From: Chlorokybus atmophyticus
Taxonomy: Eukaryota; Streptophyta; Chlorokybophyceae; Chlorokybales; Chlorokybaceae
NCBI GenBank assembly: GCA_009103225.1
Contig: RHPI01001037.1
Span: 494,493 to 542,330 of the forward strand
Length of the DNA stretch: 47,838 nt
Direction: 5' to 3'
Each line of letters starts with the position of its first letter. Position 1 is the first letter of the stretch. A model generated the notes under the pieces. It was not told the origin of the DNA. It made no database searches and saw only the letters and a list, made by a program, of their open reading frames with translations. Positions 1 through 12,290 of the stretch are shown piece after piece. Both the position numbers and the translations under genes were made by a program.

Positions 1-1510
1 GGGGGGGGGGGGGGAGGGAGTTTGAACGGCTTCATTAATGATCCAACGCATGTTAATGCATGCACTCCATGATAATCAAACTCCGCAATACATATGTTAT
101 GTTTTGTTGTAAATGCATGTGAAATCAATGCATTGTATAATGCATGTGATTACACATAGACAACGTATGCCCGTCGTAATCATTGAGTGGTGTTGTAAAA
201 ATGACCAAAGAATGAAGCAAATTGAAAACTCTTATATATGACATGAGATATATCACTTTGACATAAGTGACACAATAGGGGAGGCCTCAATGCAATGATT
301 TAACAACTACACCCCTATTGCAAAGGCATGTGCCGGTTGAAATGTTACAAAGGCTACATTCATATGACTTTTGCCAACATTTCTTGCAAATGCAACCGCA
401 TATGAAAAGCACATCGTTGAATGGCAATAATGTAGCGTTATACAACAGGTTTCAAAAAGATTCATGAAAATTCACCGTTTTAAGTCGGTTAAGTGTGGTG
501 GTTTATCATGGTACAAATAATAAATGCGTGTGCACAAAATCCATGCTTATGAAGTGTTATTCGGATGATATCTAATATTATCATAAGATACGTATATGTA
601 TAAGCCTTGAAAAGACATGGCATGTTGATCTAAGGCTAGCAAGGTTATACGTATACACAATGTGCACAGCTTAAACCCGCAAGTGAGTTCAATAGTGAAA
701 GATTACTTTAGTGAATCGTATAACCAATCTAATGACGATTACAACTTTTTTAATCGAAATCCGTAGTACTATTATTGTAAATCTTTATTATTCATGTTGT
801 GATATACCGCGCAAACGTGATCGTGAGAACAATATTTGCGAGTTGAAATGAAAATGTTTGGTGTGAGCTCTAGCTGTGTTTGACGCACACACACACGCAC
901 ATGCTTATACTTTAAAGATATTGAAATTATCACATGCATTGAATATTACAACAGAGTGCTACTCGCATATGTATGCATACGGGTGAAGCGCACGTGCACG
1001 GCATGCTTAGAGATGAATCAATGGTTATTAAATCATTCATGGGTTCTTCCATATATTGACCAACACTTGCCAAACTTTACGCTAAGCTGCACAGTAAGCT
1101 TCAAATCTACATTAGAGTTGTTACGTGCGACACAATGCCTAATGTTGCTGATGGGTTGCATAGCCAGCATGCCCTTTTGTTTTTAATGATCACGCTAGTA
1201 AATTACGTATTCTTATTGTATATATATACCTGCATAGGTACATGGAAACATACACAGCACTTGCACATTGTGCCTTTTCAAGCGTGTGCATGCGCATGCC
1301 GCTTGATGGGTGCCGCGTAGTTGGTGTGCGTGTGTATGACAATATGTGTGGTGTCTGATGCATCCATGCGTGAAGCTCGCCGTATGAGTGCTCACAGCCC
1401 ACAATTAGATTGTTGTACAAGTACAGCTAATATCAATGACTACCTACTAGGCGTGCAGAAATACTCTATATTCCGCAGCTATGCATGCTTGTGCTGCTAA
1501 TGCGCTGCAG
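1..1510. other. AT-rich intergenic region, no gene seen
   Basis: The window opens with a G run (1-14), as at other assembly breaks in this window. The rest is AT-rich with scattered stops in all frames and no splice-consistent coding run. Short motifs such as GCATGC and TGCATG are frequent. It lies beyond the 3' end of the transporter gene on the minus strand, so its right edge probably holds that gene's 3' UTR. I see no RNA gene. Confidence 0.6.
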
Positions 1511-3779
1511 TCAGTCCTTAGAATCACCGACCTTGATTTCAATCTTCTGCACATCTGCGTGTTTTGACATGAGTGGCACCTTCTCCACATCCTTGTCTTG
1601 GTCCAGATCCCTCCCAGGCTCAACAGGAGACTGTCGTTTCGGGCTTTGCTGGTAGAATGTACTGGCCAGAATGCACGCCACAAGGCCAAACAGGCCAGCT
1701 GGGTTTGGCACCTCGTTGGATAAGGACAGCGCCGCGATCAGCACCGTTGCCATCTGCATACCAGGCAACACCACATAAACTATGGCTGGCAAAGCCAGAC
1801 AGTCCCATGTTATGTCTGTATGTTGCTCCCCACATACACACACCTTGCAAACAATGCCGACAACAGTGAATGTGGTGGCAGAGACAAGTGCCCGTAACGA
1901 GAATGCCGACCAGGAGAGCCCGGCGCCGCAGATGCACGACGCCAGCACTACCACAATGGCCTTCATGCTGTACACCTTGGTGCTGGCAACACCTACTGTC
2001 GTATACTCACCGCCTATCAGGAACAGACACAGCAGGATCGGCAGCGCCAGTGTGTTCTGCAGTTGAGTTGTCACCTGTTTACGCGCAGCACAAACAGCGT
2101 CGACAAGGCTGCTGAAGCAATTAACAGTCTTTTCAAACCTGGTAGAGCACTCGACCCCAAGCGTGCATTGGGACAGTGTCCACCACGTGCTTGATGTACA
2201 CCATGTCAAGGGCAAATGTGGCATACCTGCACACAGTGACAGACACTGAGACAAATGACACAGCAAATACTTCGTGTAGCACACAGTACACACGCCATGG
2301 CAGCTGGGACAAAACAGCTAGACAGCAGGGTGACTGCATGTTCAGTGTGGTTGTTGATTGGAACTCACCATAAGCAAGCCCACCCAATAGCCACCATAGG
2401 TACTCCACCCTCTTTTGACACAACATACGCAAGCGCACCTGCTCATGGGTTCAATAATTACGACTCTTGTTTGGAAGGTCAGGTTGCTTACACCAGAAAG
2501 GCGGAAGCCCACGTGTCTGCTCTGCACCTACGAGGATGGCGACCAGGGAGGCCCATGAGCGCTTTGAAGGGAGTTCGCGGCCAAGGAAAATGGAGTCGAG
2601 GAAGGCAATGAGGAGCGGCGTGGAGCAGCGCAGGATGATGAACATGTTCACGCTGCTGTTCTGTAGCGTCTTGATGTTTGTGAAGATAGTCGAGAGGAAC
2701 ACCACCGCCACTGGCCAGAACTTCCTAACCTGTTGACGTTGATCGTTTGTAACACGCCATGTTGGTGGCAATGTCTTGCAGGCATTGTCTTGCCCACATG
2801 CCGCTCTTGACATGCTTGGGCTGACTGCCGCACACGCGTGACTTATCATTGCACCTTGCGCACACTTGCACACGCACAGGCACACATATGCATGCACACA
2901 CGTACACGTGCATGTACACACCTACACAGATATGCCCCACACACATGCATGTAAGTGAGCACGCACACGCACACAGGTGCACCAACGTGACTGATGTTCA
3001 TCAAAGCTTGCGTGTTCGCACACCACTTGCGCGGACATACCTCTTGTCAGTGCAGTCTGTGTACAAAGCTGCTAGGATGCTCCACAAACGCAGTGGAACC
3101 CATTGTTCAAGCCACAGTTAAACACCACGAAAAGGCCACACAACTTGCCTTTTGCCAGTCGAAGGCGTCGACCTCAACGGCCCCAATCTTGCCAAGGCAG
3201 AAGGCGAGGAACGCGGAGGCGGCCAGCTGCAGGAAGAGGAGAGCCGCCGGGGCCGGTATGAACGTCACCGCCCCCTTGTTCAGCACCAGCATCACACTGT
3301 GGTGTGTTGCATTGCGGTGTGGGTGTGTTTCTTGGTGAGCTTGCATGAGTCAGATGTGGTTAAATGTGTGTATGCCACAGCAGACCCCCGACTACAGCAC
3401 TGCCGTAAGGCTACCAACTTCAGTGGCCGTTATTCAGCCGTGGTCATTTTCATTATGTGTGATTGCCACCAACGTGCTCTACTTGCCATGGTGCACAGCT
3501 GTCAGTCGCAGTGATGTCGCCTTAACCTCCACAACAAGCAGCGCAACTTGGTGGGACACTGCTACTGTCATAGTTGGCCGCCAATGGTGTAGCTGTAACA
3601 TTTGCCGACAGCAGCCGTTGTTGTCGGCAACTGTTACATTTGCAGCATGTCCAAGGTTGCACTCTTTCCTGTTAATACCTGGACGACAGCGCGTAGAGGC
3701 TCATGGCGGCGATGAGCGTGGTGCGGTTGGGCTCAGAGGCAGCCACCGCCGCAGGCGGCCCCGCCCCGCCTTGCACCAT
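1511..3779 (-). CDS. Nucleotide-sugar transporter, GDP-mannose transporter (GONST/NST)-like
   Basis: Seven exons on the minus strand: 3779-3679, 3296-3149, 2729-2528, 2438-2369, 2226-2139, 2056-1844 and 1753-1511. They join in phase to 354 aa ending in TGA, a normal length for the drug/metabolite-transporter superfamily. Seen: strongly hydrophobic segments throughout, VMLVLNKGA near the N-terminus, RCSTPLLIA, DMVYIKHVV, SATTFTVVGIV, and FYQQSP near the C-terminus. These are hallmark positions of plant and algal GDP-sugar/UDP-sugar antiporters of the Golgi. By family knowledge it would exchange a GDP-sugar for GMP across the Golgi membrane to feed glycan and wall synthesis; the exact substrate cannot be read from sequence. 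The intron after 3149 uses a GC donor (AAAAG|GCAAGT). The ATG at 3779 opens a short Ala/Pro-rich leader; the frame stays open further upstream, so a longer N-terminus is possible. It is divergent from MRE11. Confidence 0.88.
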
Positions 3780-5114
3780 GCTTGCTGGCAGGCTGAGAAT
3801 GAACCTCCGTGTGGCTCCTCCTACCGGTGCTCTGTACCTCACACTGTGCGTGTTGTGTCTGCAATGCTTGCCCCTCCTTCAGGATAACAGCTTGAATGCT
3901 GAGCTCCCTGCCCACCTTAACCTTATTGCCGCCCACCTCACCCACTGTCCCACACCCCCGCAGGCAGGCCTGTGCGCAAAGCGCTACAGGAGGATTGTTG
4001 CTGTGTTGCTGTTTGTTGGCGCACAGGACGCCCTCGCTGTTGCGATGGTCATCTGCCCGCGTTATACCGTTGCACTCTGATTCAGTACATGGAGGCTCCA
4101 CGCTGTGAGTGCGGAACTTATGCCGCCGTTCTACTTCGTGGCCCCACCAGCTGACATCTTCGTGCGCGCCGATATACATTGCAGACGGTGATGATATCAA
4201 TGACGCGTTCTGTAAAGGTGACGCACCCCTCAGTCACCAAGTCTCGGTCTTATCGAGTTAGGTTATGCTTCAACCCATATGAGCGTGGACTTTTATCCAT
4301 GATTTCTCCTCTTGCAGATCACACTGCATTGACTTGCATGGTCACGTATTGTAGTTAATGTGGCGACTTCGTGCAACTTTGTTGATTCAACTGCATAGCT
4401 AGCCTTTCAAGATCAGTGATAGGTATAGTATAAAAGACGTAGTCTTTCTTCGGTTTAGCCCAAGAGCGATTGCTCAGGCTTCCCCCTGCAATACATTAAG
4501 TTGTCTAACTTGTGTTTGCTTGTATTTGTATTGCACACGTGTGCACACGTGTGCACACGTTTGTATGCATGTCTTCATACATGTCTTCATACATGATTGT
4601 GAGTATGTCATGCCTGGACATGTCCAGTAGACGATCTGGATCTAACGAGGTCAGATCCAACGGCCTCTGACTATTCCTTGCCGCCCAGCCAATCGGATGC
4701 TGGACATTTCGGCATGCGCGGCGGTCCCGCGCGTTTGACGGTCTCAAGTTGAGACCGTCACGGCCTCAATTTGAGACTCTCAAACCGGACATTGTAAGTG
4801 TTTGAGGGTATTCTCACTCTCGATTTTCATGGCTCTTATCCTTACTACCATACCATAGAGGGTGGGTCCACAGGGTTTCTGTGGACGGCCCCTCGCTTCC
4901 TTCAGCGTTGAGCAACAATAAATGCCGGCGTACAAAGGCGGAATGATATGCTTGTAGCCGGATTGGCGGGTGCTTGCAGCATGCTGCAGCTTGCTGCCCA
5001 TGGCAAAAGCGTCAGCTGAAGGCAGTGCCGGCGGAGCAGCGGAGTAGTAAGGTACTTACTTGGTAGCAAGTTTTTCTCTCGAGCAGGCTGTTGGATGAGG
5101 AGCGTCGGCTGTCA
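3780..5114. other. Divergent intergenic region between transporter and MRE11
   Basis: About 1.3 kb separates two genes transcribed away from each other, so it should hold both promoters. Visible structure includes three 10-base units of GCACACGTGT type at 4533-4562, two of which contain the G-box/E-box core CACGTG (4536-4541 and 4546-4551). There is also a tandem ATACATGTCTTC pair near 4566-4595 and a 12-bp-arm palindrome at 4736-4760. No coding run with matching splice phases was found. An upstream non-coding MRE11 exon near 4990-5050 is possible but not proven. Confidence 0.5.
4736..4760. repeat. Near-perfect palindrome (12-bp arms, 1-nt centre)
   Basis: The left arm is TGACGGTCTCAA (4736-4747) and the right arm is TTGAGACCGTCA (4749-4760), separated by one G. 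A related half, CTCAATTTGAG, follows at about 4765. It sits about 355 bp upstream of the MRE11 start codon. It could be a cruciform-forming site, a regulator site or the remnant of a short inverted-repeat element. Function is unknown. Confidence 0.7.
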
Positions 5115-8100
5115 ATGTCGGGCAGCCAAGATGGCGACTCTATGCGCATCCTTATTGCCACTGACAACCACTTGGGGTATATGGAGAGGGATGAGATCCG
5201 CAAGGACGACTCGTTCATGGCATTTGAGGAGATATTTGAGCTTGCCGCCAAGCGCAAGGTTGCGATTGCTTGCTTCGGACTAAGTCTATACACTTATTTC
5301 TGTTTGTAAAGCTACTTGCTTCACCTGAAAGACAGATGTTGCATGCTCGAGTTTGAGTTTGTGCATGTGAGTGAGTTAGTCAGTTGGTAGGGAAACGTGC
5401 AATTTCCTATACAGCATGCAAGCATTCTTCGCACAAACAGGTAGACTGCGTGCTGCTGGGTGGGGATTTGTTCCACGAAAACAAGCCGTCCAGGTCGACT
5501 CTGGTGCGGGCAATAGAAATACTGCGCCGCTACTGTCTGAACAATCAGCCAGTGCAGTTTCGGGTGCGTTACTGCATCTGCTGCAGAATGCACTGCATTG
5601 TGAAGCTACTTGTAACAATGGCCTTATAGCGTTGTGGTTGCCACCCGTCCCATGCATGCAGGTGCTTTCTGACCAGACAGTAAATTTTGCCACAAAGTTT
5701 GCGTGTGTCAACTTCGAGGATCCCAACTTCAATGTGGGCCTGCCTGTGTTCAGCATACACGGCAACCATGACGACCCTTCCGGCACGGTGAGTAGGTGTC
5801 TGGCGACTGCTACCAATACATTGTTTGTCTCAACATGCATGTACGTTTGTCTCAACAGCGATGCCAGTGACGATATGCTCGCTTTCGTCGCTATGCCAGG
5901 ATAATCTCTCAGCCATGGACATACTATCCGCATGCAACCTCGTAAACTACTTTGGCAAAACGGGTCTGAGCGGCAGTGGAGTGGGTGAAGTCAAAATCTA
6001 CCCTGTGCTTTTGCAAAAGGTACAATCTGTGCGCTACTCATATTGGATTAGACACTGCTTGCATGATGAGGTGTTTGCTAACAACATCAAGCTTGCTGCG
6101 TGCTGCGCAGGGCACCACAAAAGTAGCGCTGTATGGACTTGGCAACATCCGCGATGAACGACTCAATCGCATGTTCCAGGTTCAATTCGTATTGTGTTGT
6201 TCAGGCTTCTTACTTGCAACCGCTGCATTGATACCAAGGTGTGGTTATTGTACCCATGCATGCAGACGCCTGGAGCGGTTAAATGGGTGCGTGCGGCATC
6301 GTCTAGTGGTAGCGACATGCGCGATTGGTTCAATATTTTCGTCTTGCACCAGAACAGGTACGGATGGAAGCGAACAGCTGCGGTTGCCGTATTGCATGTA
6401 GATGCCGTTGAGTGGGCCAAACCGGTGCATTCTTTGCGCTATGACAGGGTGCACCACTCTGCAAAAAATGCCATCAGCGAGCGCTTTTTGGCAAAGTTTA
6501 TCGACTTTGTCATCTGGGGTCACGAGCATGAGTGCTTGGTCGAGCCACAGGTGTGCAACACAGTTGCTGGATTTTGTACACAGCCACGACACGAGTGGTG
6601 CGTCTGTTTGTTGGTCCTCAGTGTGAACAAGCGTGCGCAACATATGCATGAAAGAAACTGTTGGTTGGTATAGCAAGCAGCAGTTTGCAGGCCTTGTTGT
6701 GACTCCACGACGATAGTATGCACATGCACACTGTACAACTTCCCGTGTGTGTCACTCTACCCTCTGTGATGCTGTGACCTTGCATGCTGTTGCAGGAGAG
6801 TGTAGAGTCTGGTTGCAGCTTCCACGTTACCCAACCAGGGTCGTCTGTGGCGACGTCGCTCATTGAGGGTGAAGCCAGGAAAAAGCATGTCCTTCTGCTT
6901 GAAGTGCTCGGAGACAAGTGGAGGACAGAGAAAGTTCCCCTAGAGTCCGTTCGCCCCTTTGAATACGAGCAGGTAAGTAGTTGTTTTGTAAGTTGACCTG
7001 CTTCACGCAGCAGCTGCTCGCTTGTCAGCACTTAAGCGCGTGACACAGAGCACTCACCTCAAAGGTCATGTTGCAATGACAGGTCTCTCTTGCAGCTCAG
7101 CCTGATCTTGATCCTAGAAAGCCGGAGACTGTGCAGGAGTTCTTGGATGATAAAGTCAATAATATGATAGCCCGAGCCACGGTGGTGCCTCCTTCCGGAC
7201 AACACAAAGTGCTGCCGCTCGTGCGGCTGCGCGTGGATTATACGGGCTTTACAACCATAAACCCGCAGCGCTTTGGGCAGAAGTATGTTGGCAAGGCAAG
7301 TTCCCTTTAGTAGTAGCGATATTGTTTCTGTTGCATATGTGGCTGAAGCGTTGCAAGTCTGTTTACAGCACAAGCAGGAATATCGAACGCAGTTTGTGCA
7401 TATGCAATCATGCAACGTTGTGAATTTTAGGTCTCATGCGTACGTCATGCAGGTGGCCAATCCGCATGACATTCTGTTGTTCACAAAATCGGCGAGGATG
7501 CGCACAGCTGCTGCCAAAGGAGGCAGTGAAGTCGAGTACGAAGAGGGCATCAGACCAGAGGCGCTCGACCAAAGCAACATTGAGTACTTGATGCGGAATA
7601 TACTTCATGAACAGGAGCTTGAGATGTTTCAAGAGCAGGAACTAGCGCAAGCACTGCACACCTTTGTGGAAAAGGAGGAGAAGCAAGCACTGGCAGATGC
7701 CATCCGCGGCTCGCTTGATGCCGTGCAGGCAAGTGTTGTGCAATTATACGTTTACAAGATGGCAATCGGTGGTTGAGCACATGCACACAGTGTGCATCCA
7801 GGATGGTAGTTCTGTGGCCAATTGGCTGATCGGCTGATTGTTTGCTGCACCAGGCTTCTATAGCCGCCATTCCTCTGGATGATCATGAGAAAGACGAGGA
7901 CCTCAACGCCTTGATCAGTCGCGCTGTTCAGGTGAGTGCACATCTACAAGCAAGGCCGTTGTTGGCGTGCCAAAGTACACCTCAATGGACCCTGCCAAAC
8001 GTTTGGCCGTGCTGCAGGACCGGCGTGCAGCGAAGGAAGCTGATAGCGTGGTCAATAACGCCAGCCGCATTGTGGGGCTAAATGTGCTTGTCATGTGCTT

Positions 8101-9415
8101 GTCTTGCTGCGTTTGATTCTGAGCGCACGTGCTGAGTCATTTCTATGGAAGGGGTCTGCTGCCACTGCTAGTGCCCCCTCGCATGGGAGAACGCCAGCCG
8201 AAGGCAAACCGCCAGCTGCAAGCGGTTTGAGAAGAGGTCGTGGACGACAGGTAAATATGCCTCTTTGCATGCGCAGTCCCATGCGTGGTATACTCATGGT
8301 ATACACATTCGTATTTCATGCATGCACTTATGGGCACGTGATGATTAAATGTACCACTGGCTGTCCTGTTGGCAGGCAACTCTTGCTCAGACATTTGCTG
8401 GGCGCGATCGGTCTGCTGCATCCCGTCAGGTAAACGACAGTTGCGTTGCAGCCTAATGGGTGCATGTGTGCGCTGTCGTTGCCATCAAGTATTATGCCAT
8501 GGGCTAGCAGCTTGATGACCTCTTGTGGTGTGTTGCATCCCCCCAGCCCGTTGACGGCATGGACCTTGACGACGGCCCTCCCGCTCCGGCTCCCAGAGGA
8601 CAAGGCAGGGCTGCTGCAGGTGCGGTTTTACCATCAAGTCGTCCTAAACGGTGAGCAGGCACAAAGCAACCCTTGCGCGAACCCACCCTCTTGTCCTGGA
8701 CCCCAACCCCAATTGATGATTGCGCCGGTCACATGTGCTAACAGGGCTGCTGCAACCAAGGCAACAGCTGTGACCGCGGCTATGCAGGACGATGAAGATG
8801 ATATACAGGTGTCTGGTGACAGTGATGTTGGAGAACAGAGGCTAGCAGAGGAGGCGCAGGAACTCCAGGCATGTGTGCATCTACATATTAATCCTACATG
8901 GCATGCCGCCAGCTGACATGCGCAACGCTTCTTAACTACAGCCACTGTAAACCAGCTCACTTCGTAGTCCTTGCTCCAGGATGATGATGATGACGACCTA
9001 CCGTCATCTCCAGAGCCAACACCAAGGGGCAGGGGCAGAGGTAGAGGCGGAAAGCGCGCTGCTGCGAGCACGACCGCTCCCAGGAAACGTGCAAAGCTCA
9101 GTATACGACCGTCAGGTGTGGGGTGCAGGGCTGAAAGGGAATGGCAGTTTGCCCGTCTGACAGCCATTGCAAGTCACACAATTGTTCTATGACTTCGTGA
9201 TGCAGCAGCGGTTTGAAGTAACACCACACAACATGGTAACAACACTCGCAGGTAACCGCGGTGCGGGTGAGCAAACTGCAAAACATGATGTATCAAGCGA
9301 AGAGGAAGAGGATGGTCGGAGGGCCCTCAATGCCAGATCGGGGCGATTTGAATCAATTGACGGGGGGCAGGATTCGGGGGCCCGCAGTTCACTGGTGGGT
9401 TTGTGGCTTGTCTGA
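5115..9415 (+). CDS. MRE11: MRE11 double-strand-break repair nuclease
   Basis: Mn-dependent nuclease subunit of the nuclear MRE11-RAD50-NBS1 complex, which resects DNA breaks and signals to ATM. Exons: 5115-5258, 5441-5563, 5662-5787, 5900-6019, 6111-6179, 6266-6357, 6448-6550, 6796-6972, 7083-7295, 7453-7728, 7854-7931, 8018-8083, 8137-8250, 8376-8429, 8547-8650, 8745-8868, 8980-9115 and 9252-9415; about 760 aa. All five phosphoesterase motifs are present: TDNH (D17/H19), GGDLFH (D57), GNHD (N124/H125), HQN (H222) and GHEH (H250/H252). The capping domain follows, then an acidic and RG-rich (glycine-arginine) tail. The exon 12/13 boundary (weak donor and acceptor, 53-bp intron) is uncertain. 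So is the last intron: splicing at 9398 would give a different short C-terminus. Introns after 7295, 7728 and 8868 use GC donors. Confidence 0.95.
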
Positions 9416-10191
9416 AATTGCATAGCTCTGTCTCATGAAAACCGGCCGACTTCGGCGTGTTCAGCGTCCTTGTGCATGGTCAAGGCTTATGTCGTACTTG
9501 CTGCCTGTTGTGACAGGCCACACGAGGATGGGGAACGGTGCGCAAGACAAGGTGAAGCTGACGTTAAATCAGCAATGCAACAAAGGAGCTACACTTCTCA
9601 TGCGGTCGATTCCCATTCTTGTAAGCAACAATACCATGCACGCTCTTGACTGATTGTTACAAGCAACTGACCATGAACACTGTGAAGAAGGCATGACACA
9701 TGAGGGTTGCATCTTGTTGGCAACCCATCATAGGCGTGGGCTACTATGCAGTTATTATATCTCAACGTGCATGGTTATACAGCATCGTATTATTGCATTG
9801 TCAATGCACTGGCTCAACAATACAAAACAATAATTATCCCCAATCCATGTGACAAGTCATTGATTGCATAGGCAAAGATCATGTTGCTCATGCATGCACA
9901 ACGCTGCGGTGCATCTTTATAAACACAATTTGGTCTTTAACGGTGCATGAGTAAGCTTGGGGAGGATGAAAGCTATACACGATAGCAATGCATGCTTACA
10001 AAAAGGGATCGTATGTGTAGCATAAGGTAAAATTATGAATGCAGCACAATTTTGCGCATTTATTGTATTTAACTTACAATTAAAGTATGCGTCATAGTAC
10101 GCAAGTTCTGCGGTTCATAGCACATCACAACATTGCCTATCGCTGTAATGAATAATTTATACATTTGAGCTGCCCAGTACGGTTGATGCGC

Positions 10192-10402
10192 GACACACAA
10201 GCAAGAAAATGCAAGAAAGAGCAATGTTGCACAGCAACAAAAAACACACACATGGCAATGCGTTAAGGCAGGGGAAGTGCCTGTCTAGTCTCTCTTTCTC
10301 GCAAGACACACAAGCAAGAAATTGCAAGAAAGATCAATGTTGCACAGCAACAGAAAACACACACTCATGGCAATGCGTTAAGGCAGTGGCAGTGCCTATC
10401 TA
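10192..10402. repeat. Two tandem copies, period about 113 bp
   Basis: The block starting GACACACAAGCAAGAA at 10192 recurs at 10305 with a few substitutions. Both copies run through AATGTTGCACAGCAACA, CATGGCAATGCGTTAAGGCA and a GTGCCT end. The sequence is non-coding; this looks like a recent local duplication. Confidence 0.85.
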
Positions 10403-10906
10403 TGCGCTTTATCTACGTGCATGCAATTGGCCGAGGGGAGCATGCATGCCAAGTTTTGGCAAGGGCAAGCAGACCCAAGGAATAGGCGCCTATATATGTG
10501 TACGAGGTATAATCTTCATACATACCCGGCGACCATGCGGCGCACATCATTACATATAACCAATAACCTTATATCAGCAAGAGTAACTTGGTTTTACGCC
10601 ATGTGGATGTTAACTTCAACATTTCACATAGTGTGGATGTTTCACACATGATGTGTGGGATCACATTTACGCAACACATGATCAACAATGACTTATCCAA
10701 TTTTTACGCTACAAATGCGGAAAAAACAACACATAAATATACCAAACAATATCATACTGTTTCGGACACAGTTTCCGTGCAATGCATTAGCCCGTAGCGC
10801 CGTCGCTATACTCAACAATAACGCGGGCAAGCACCACTTGCTATCGTAGCAACAATGCCGCTCTAGCAGTGGCTCGCAGTGTGAGCCTCACATCATGCAA
10901 ATAGCC

Positions 10907-10926
10907 CCATAGCGACGTCGCTATGG
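10907..10926. repeat. Perfect 20-bp palindrome
   Basis: CCATAGCGACGTCGCTATGG reads the same on both strands. A related imperfect copy, TAGCGCCGTCGCTA, lies about 110 bp upstream near 10796. Two related palindromes close together suggest a mobile-element end or a protein-binding site, but nothing else supports either. Confidence 0.7.
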
Positions 10927-11172
10927 CCAATTATTGAGCGAGCCGCTCTTTTAAGTAATTACCAAGCTGTCTATGGCTCATATTAATGGACATCATGCAC
11001 ATATTTAGTATTTTATTACATACATACTATGTATTGGCTAATTGTGAATGCTTGATGCAATTCGTGCAGAGATGCAGAGATCATAGTACACCATATTTAC
11101 CCTATCTAAGCTCCCCCCTTTTTATACAGTTCCCACACTTGAGTAAGCAGGGGGGAACTTTATTTCGGGGGG

Positions 11173-11438
11173 NNNNNNNNNNNNNNNNNNNNNNNNNNNN
11201 NNNNNNNNNNNNNNNNNNNNNNNNNNNNNNNNNNNNNNNNNNNNNNNNNNNNNNNNNNNNNNNNNNNNNNNNNNNNNNNNNNNNNNNNNNNNNNNNNNNN
11301 NNNNNNNNNNNNNNNNNNNNNNNNNNNNNNNNNNNNNNNNNNNNNNNNNNNNNNNNNNNNNNNNNNNNNNNNNNNNNNNNNNNNNNNNNNNNNNNNNNNN
11401 NNNNNNNNNNNNNNNNNNNNNNNNNNNNNNNNNNNNNN
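11173..11438. other. Assembly gap (N block)
   Basis: This is an unbroken run of N bounded on both sides by G-rich sequence (GGGGGG before, GGGG after). It probably marks a poly-G tract that stopped sequencing. Nothing can be said of its content. Confidence 0.98.
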
Positions 11439-12139
11439 GGGGGCGGCAATATTCCAGCAGGGGAGCTAAGTTGTGTAGTAGTAGACGGCTGCCGATATTG
11501 TCGGTAGTAACGTTTATATTGTGCTGTATTTAGTTACGACAGATAACGACGGGCGAGACAACAAAGTCCACATACATGCACCATCATCCTGTACATAAAT
11601 GCTGATGTATGATACATCTATTACAGTATTACAGTATTACACATTCACTCTTTTTGATTACACTATTATATATATATATACACTATACACTGTGTATACA
11701 CCCGTACATGCATTATGATATAGTACACATCATGTACCACCTCTGCTGCGCAAGTGATGATCACTACCCTTTGCCCTGCTCCGCACTGCCCTACCCTCCC
11801 TTCTACTGTTCAGTTTAGTGTCGTATTACGCAGCACTGCTCTGGGCCCCTTTTAGATTTGTGTTTATTTGTCTTGTTACTTGGGGTTGAATTGGCTTGGT
11901 GTGGCACAGCATATCACACTGCAATCAAGCTTTACATATATGTTTTAATTTTCCCTCCAAGGGGAACACAAAAAGGGGGGGGGGGGGGCTCTAACGTGCA
12001 AATACAGTTCCCCTATGTTTTAACGAGGGAGAACCGTATAAAGGGGAAACTCCAATGGGGTAAATCCGGTAGTCAGGTGTTCAAGTGACAATAGTCAGCG
12101 CCCATGCACGCGCCTTTGCAAGCTTATCACATAGCAGAT

Positions 12140-12290
12140 ACAGTCTACCCCCGTTAAGAGACTTCTTAAGTCGACTTTATGCTCTTGACGCCCAAGAGCA
12201 TAATATGCTCTTGGACGTTAAGAGATTTACCCCGCCAAGAGCATAAGATAGCGAAGGATAAAGAGTACGCGCTGAAAGGGGGTAGACTGT
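12140..12290. mobile_element. MITE-like element with 13-bp terminal inverted repeats
   Basis: The ends are ACAGTCTACCCCC (12140-12152) and GGGGGTAGACTGT (12278-12290), exact inverse complements, enclosing 125 bp. Inside, ATGCTCTTG and its complement CAAGAGCAT alternate several times, and GTTAAGAGA occurs twice, so the interior folds into nested hairpins. There is no coding capacity. Size and termini fit a non-autonomous DNA transposon, but no clear target-site duplication is visible, so the family is unassigned. Confidence 0.6.

Noticed and set aside
1511-2293. Single 260-aa minus-strand ORF as the whole transporter
   Set aside because: It reads through two or more introns; the spliced model restores family motifs at every junction and extends upstream.
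6296-6335. tRNA-like string CATCGTCTAGTGGTAG
   Set aside because: It lies inside an MRE11 exon that keeps frame and family identity, and no matching acceptor stem or T-loop follows.
10192-10402. Possible CRISPR-like repeat
   Set aside because: Only two copies with a 113-bp period and no short regular spacers, in a eukaryotic context; a simple tandem duplication.
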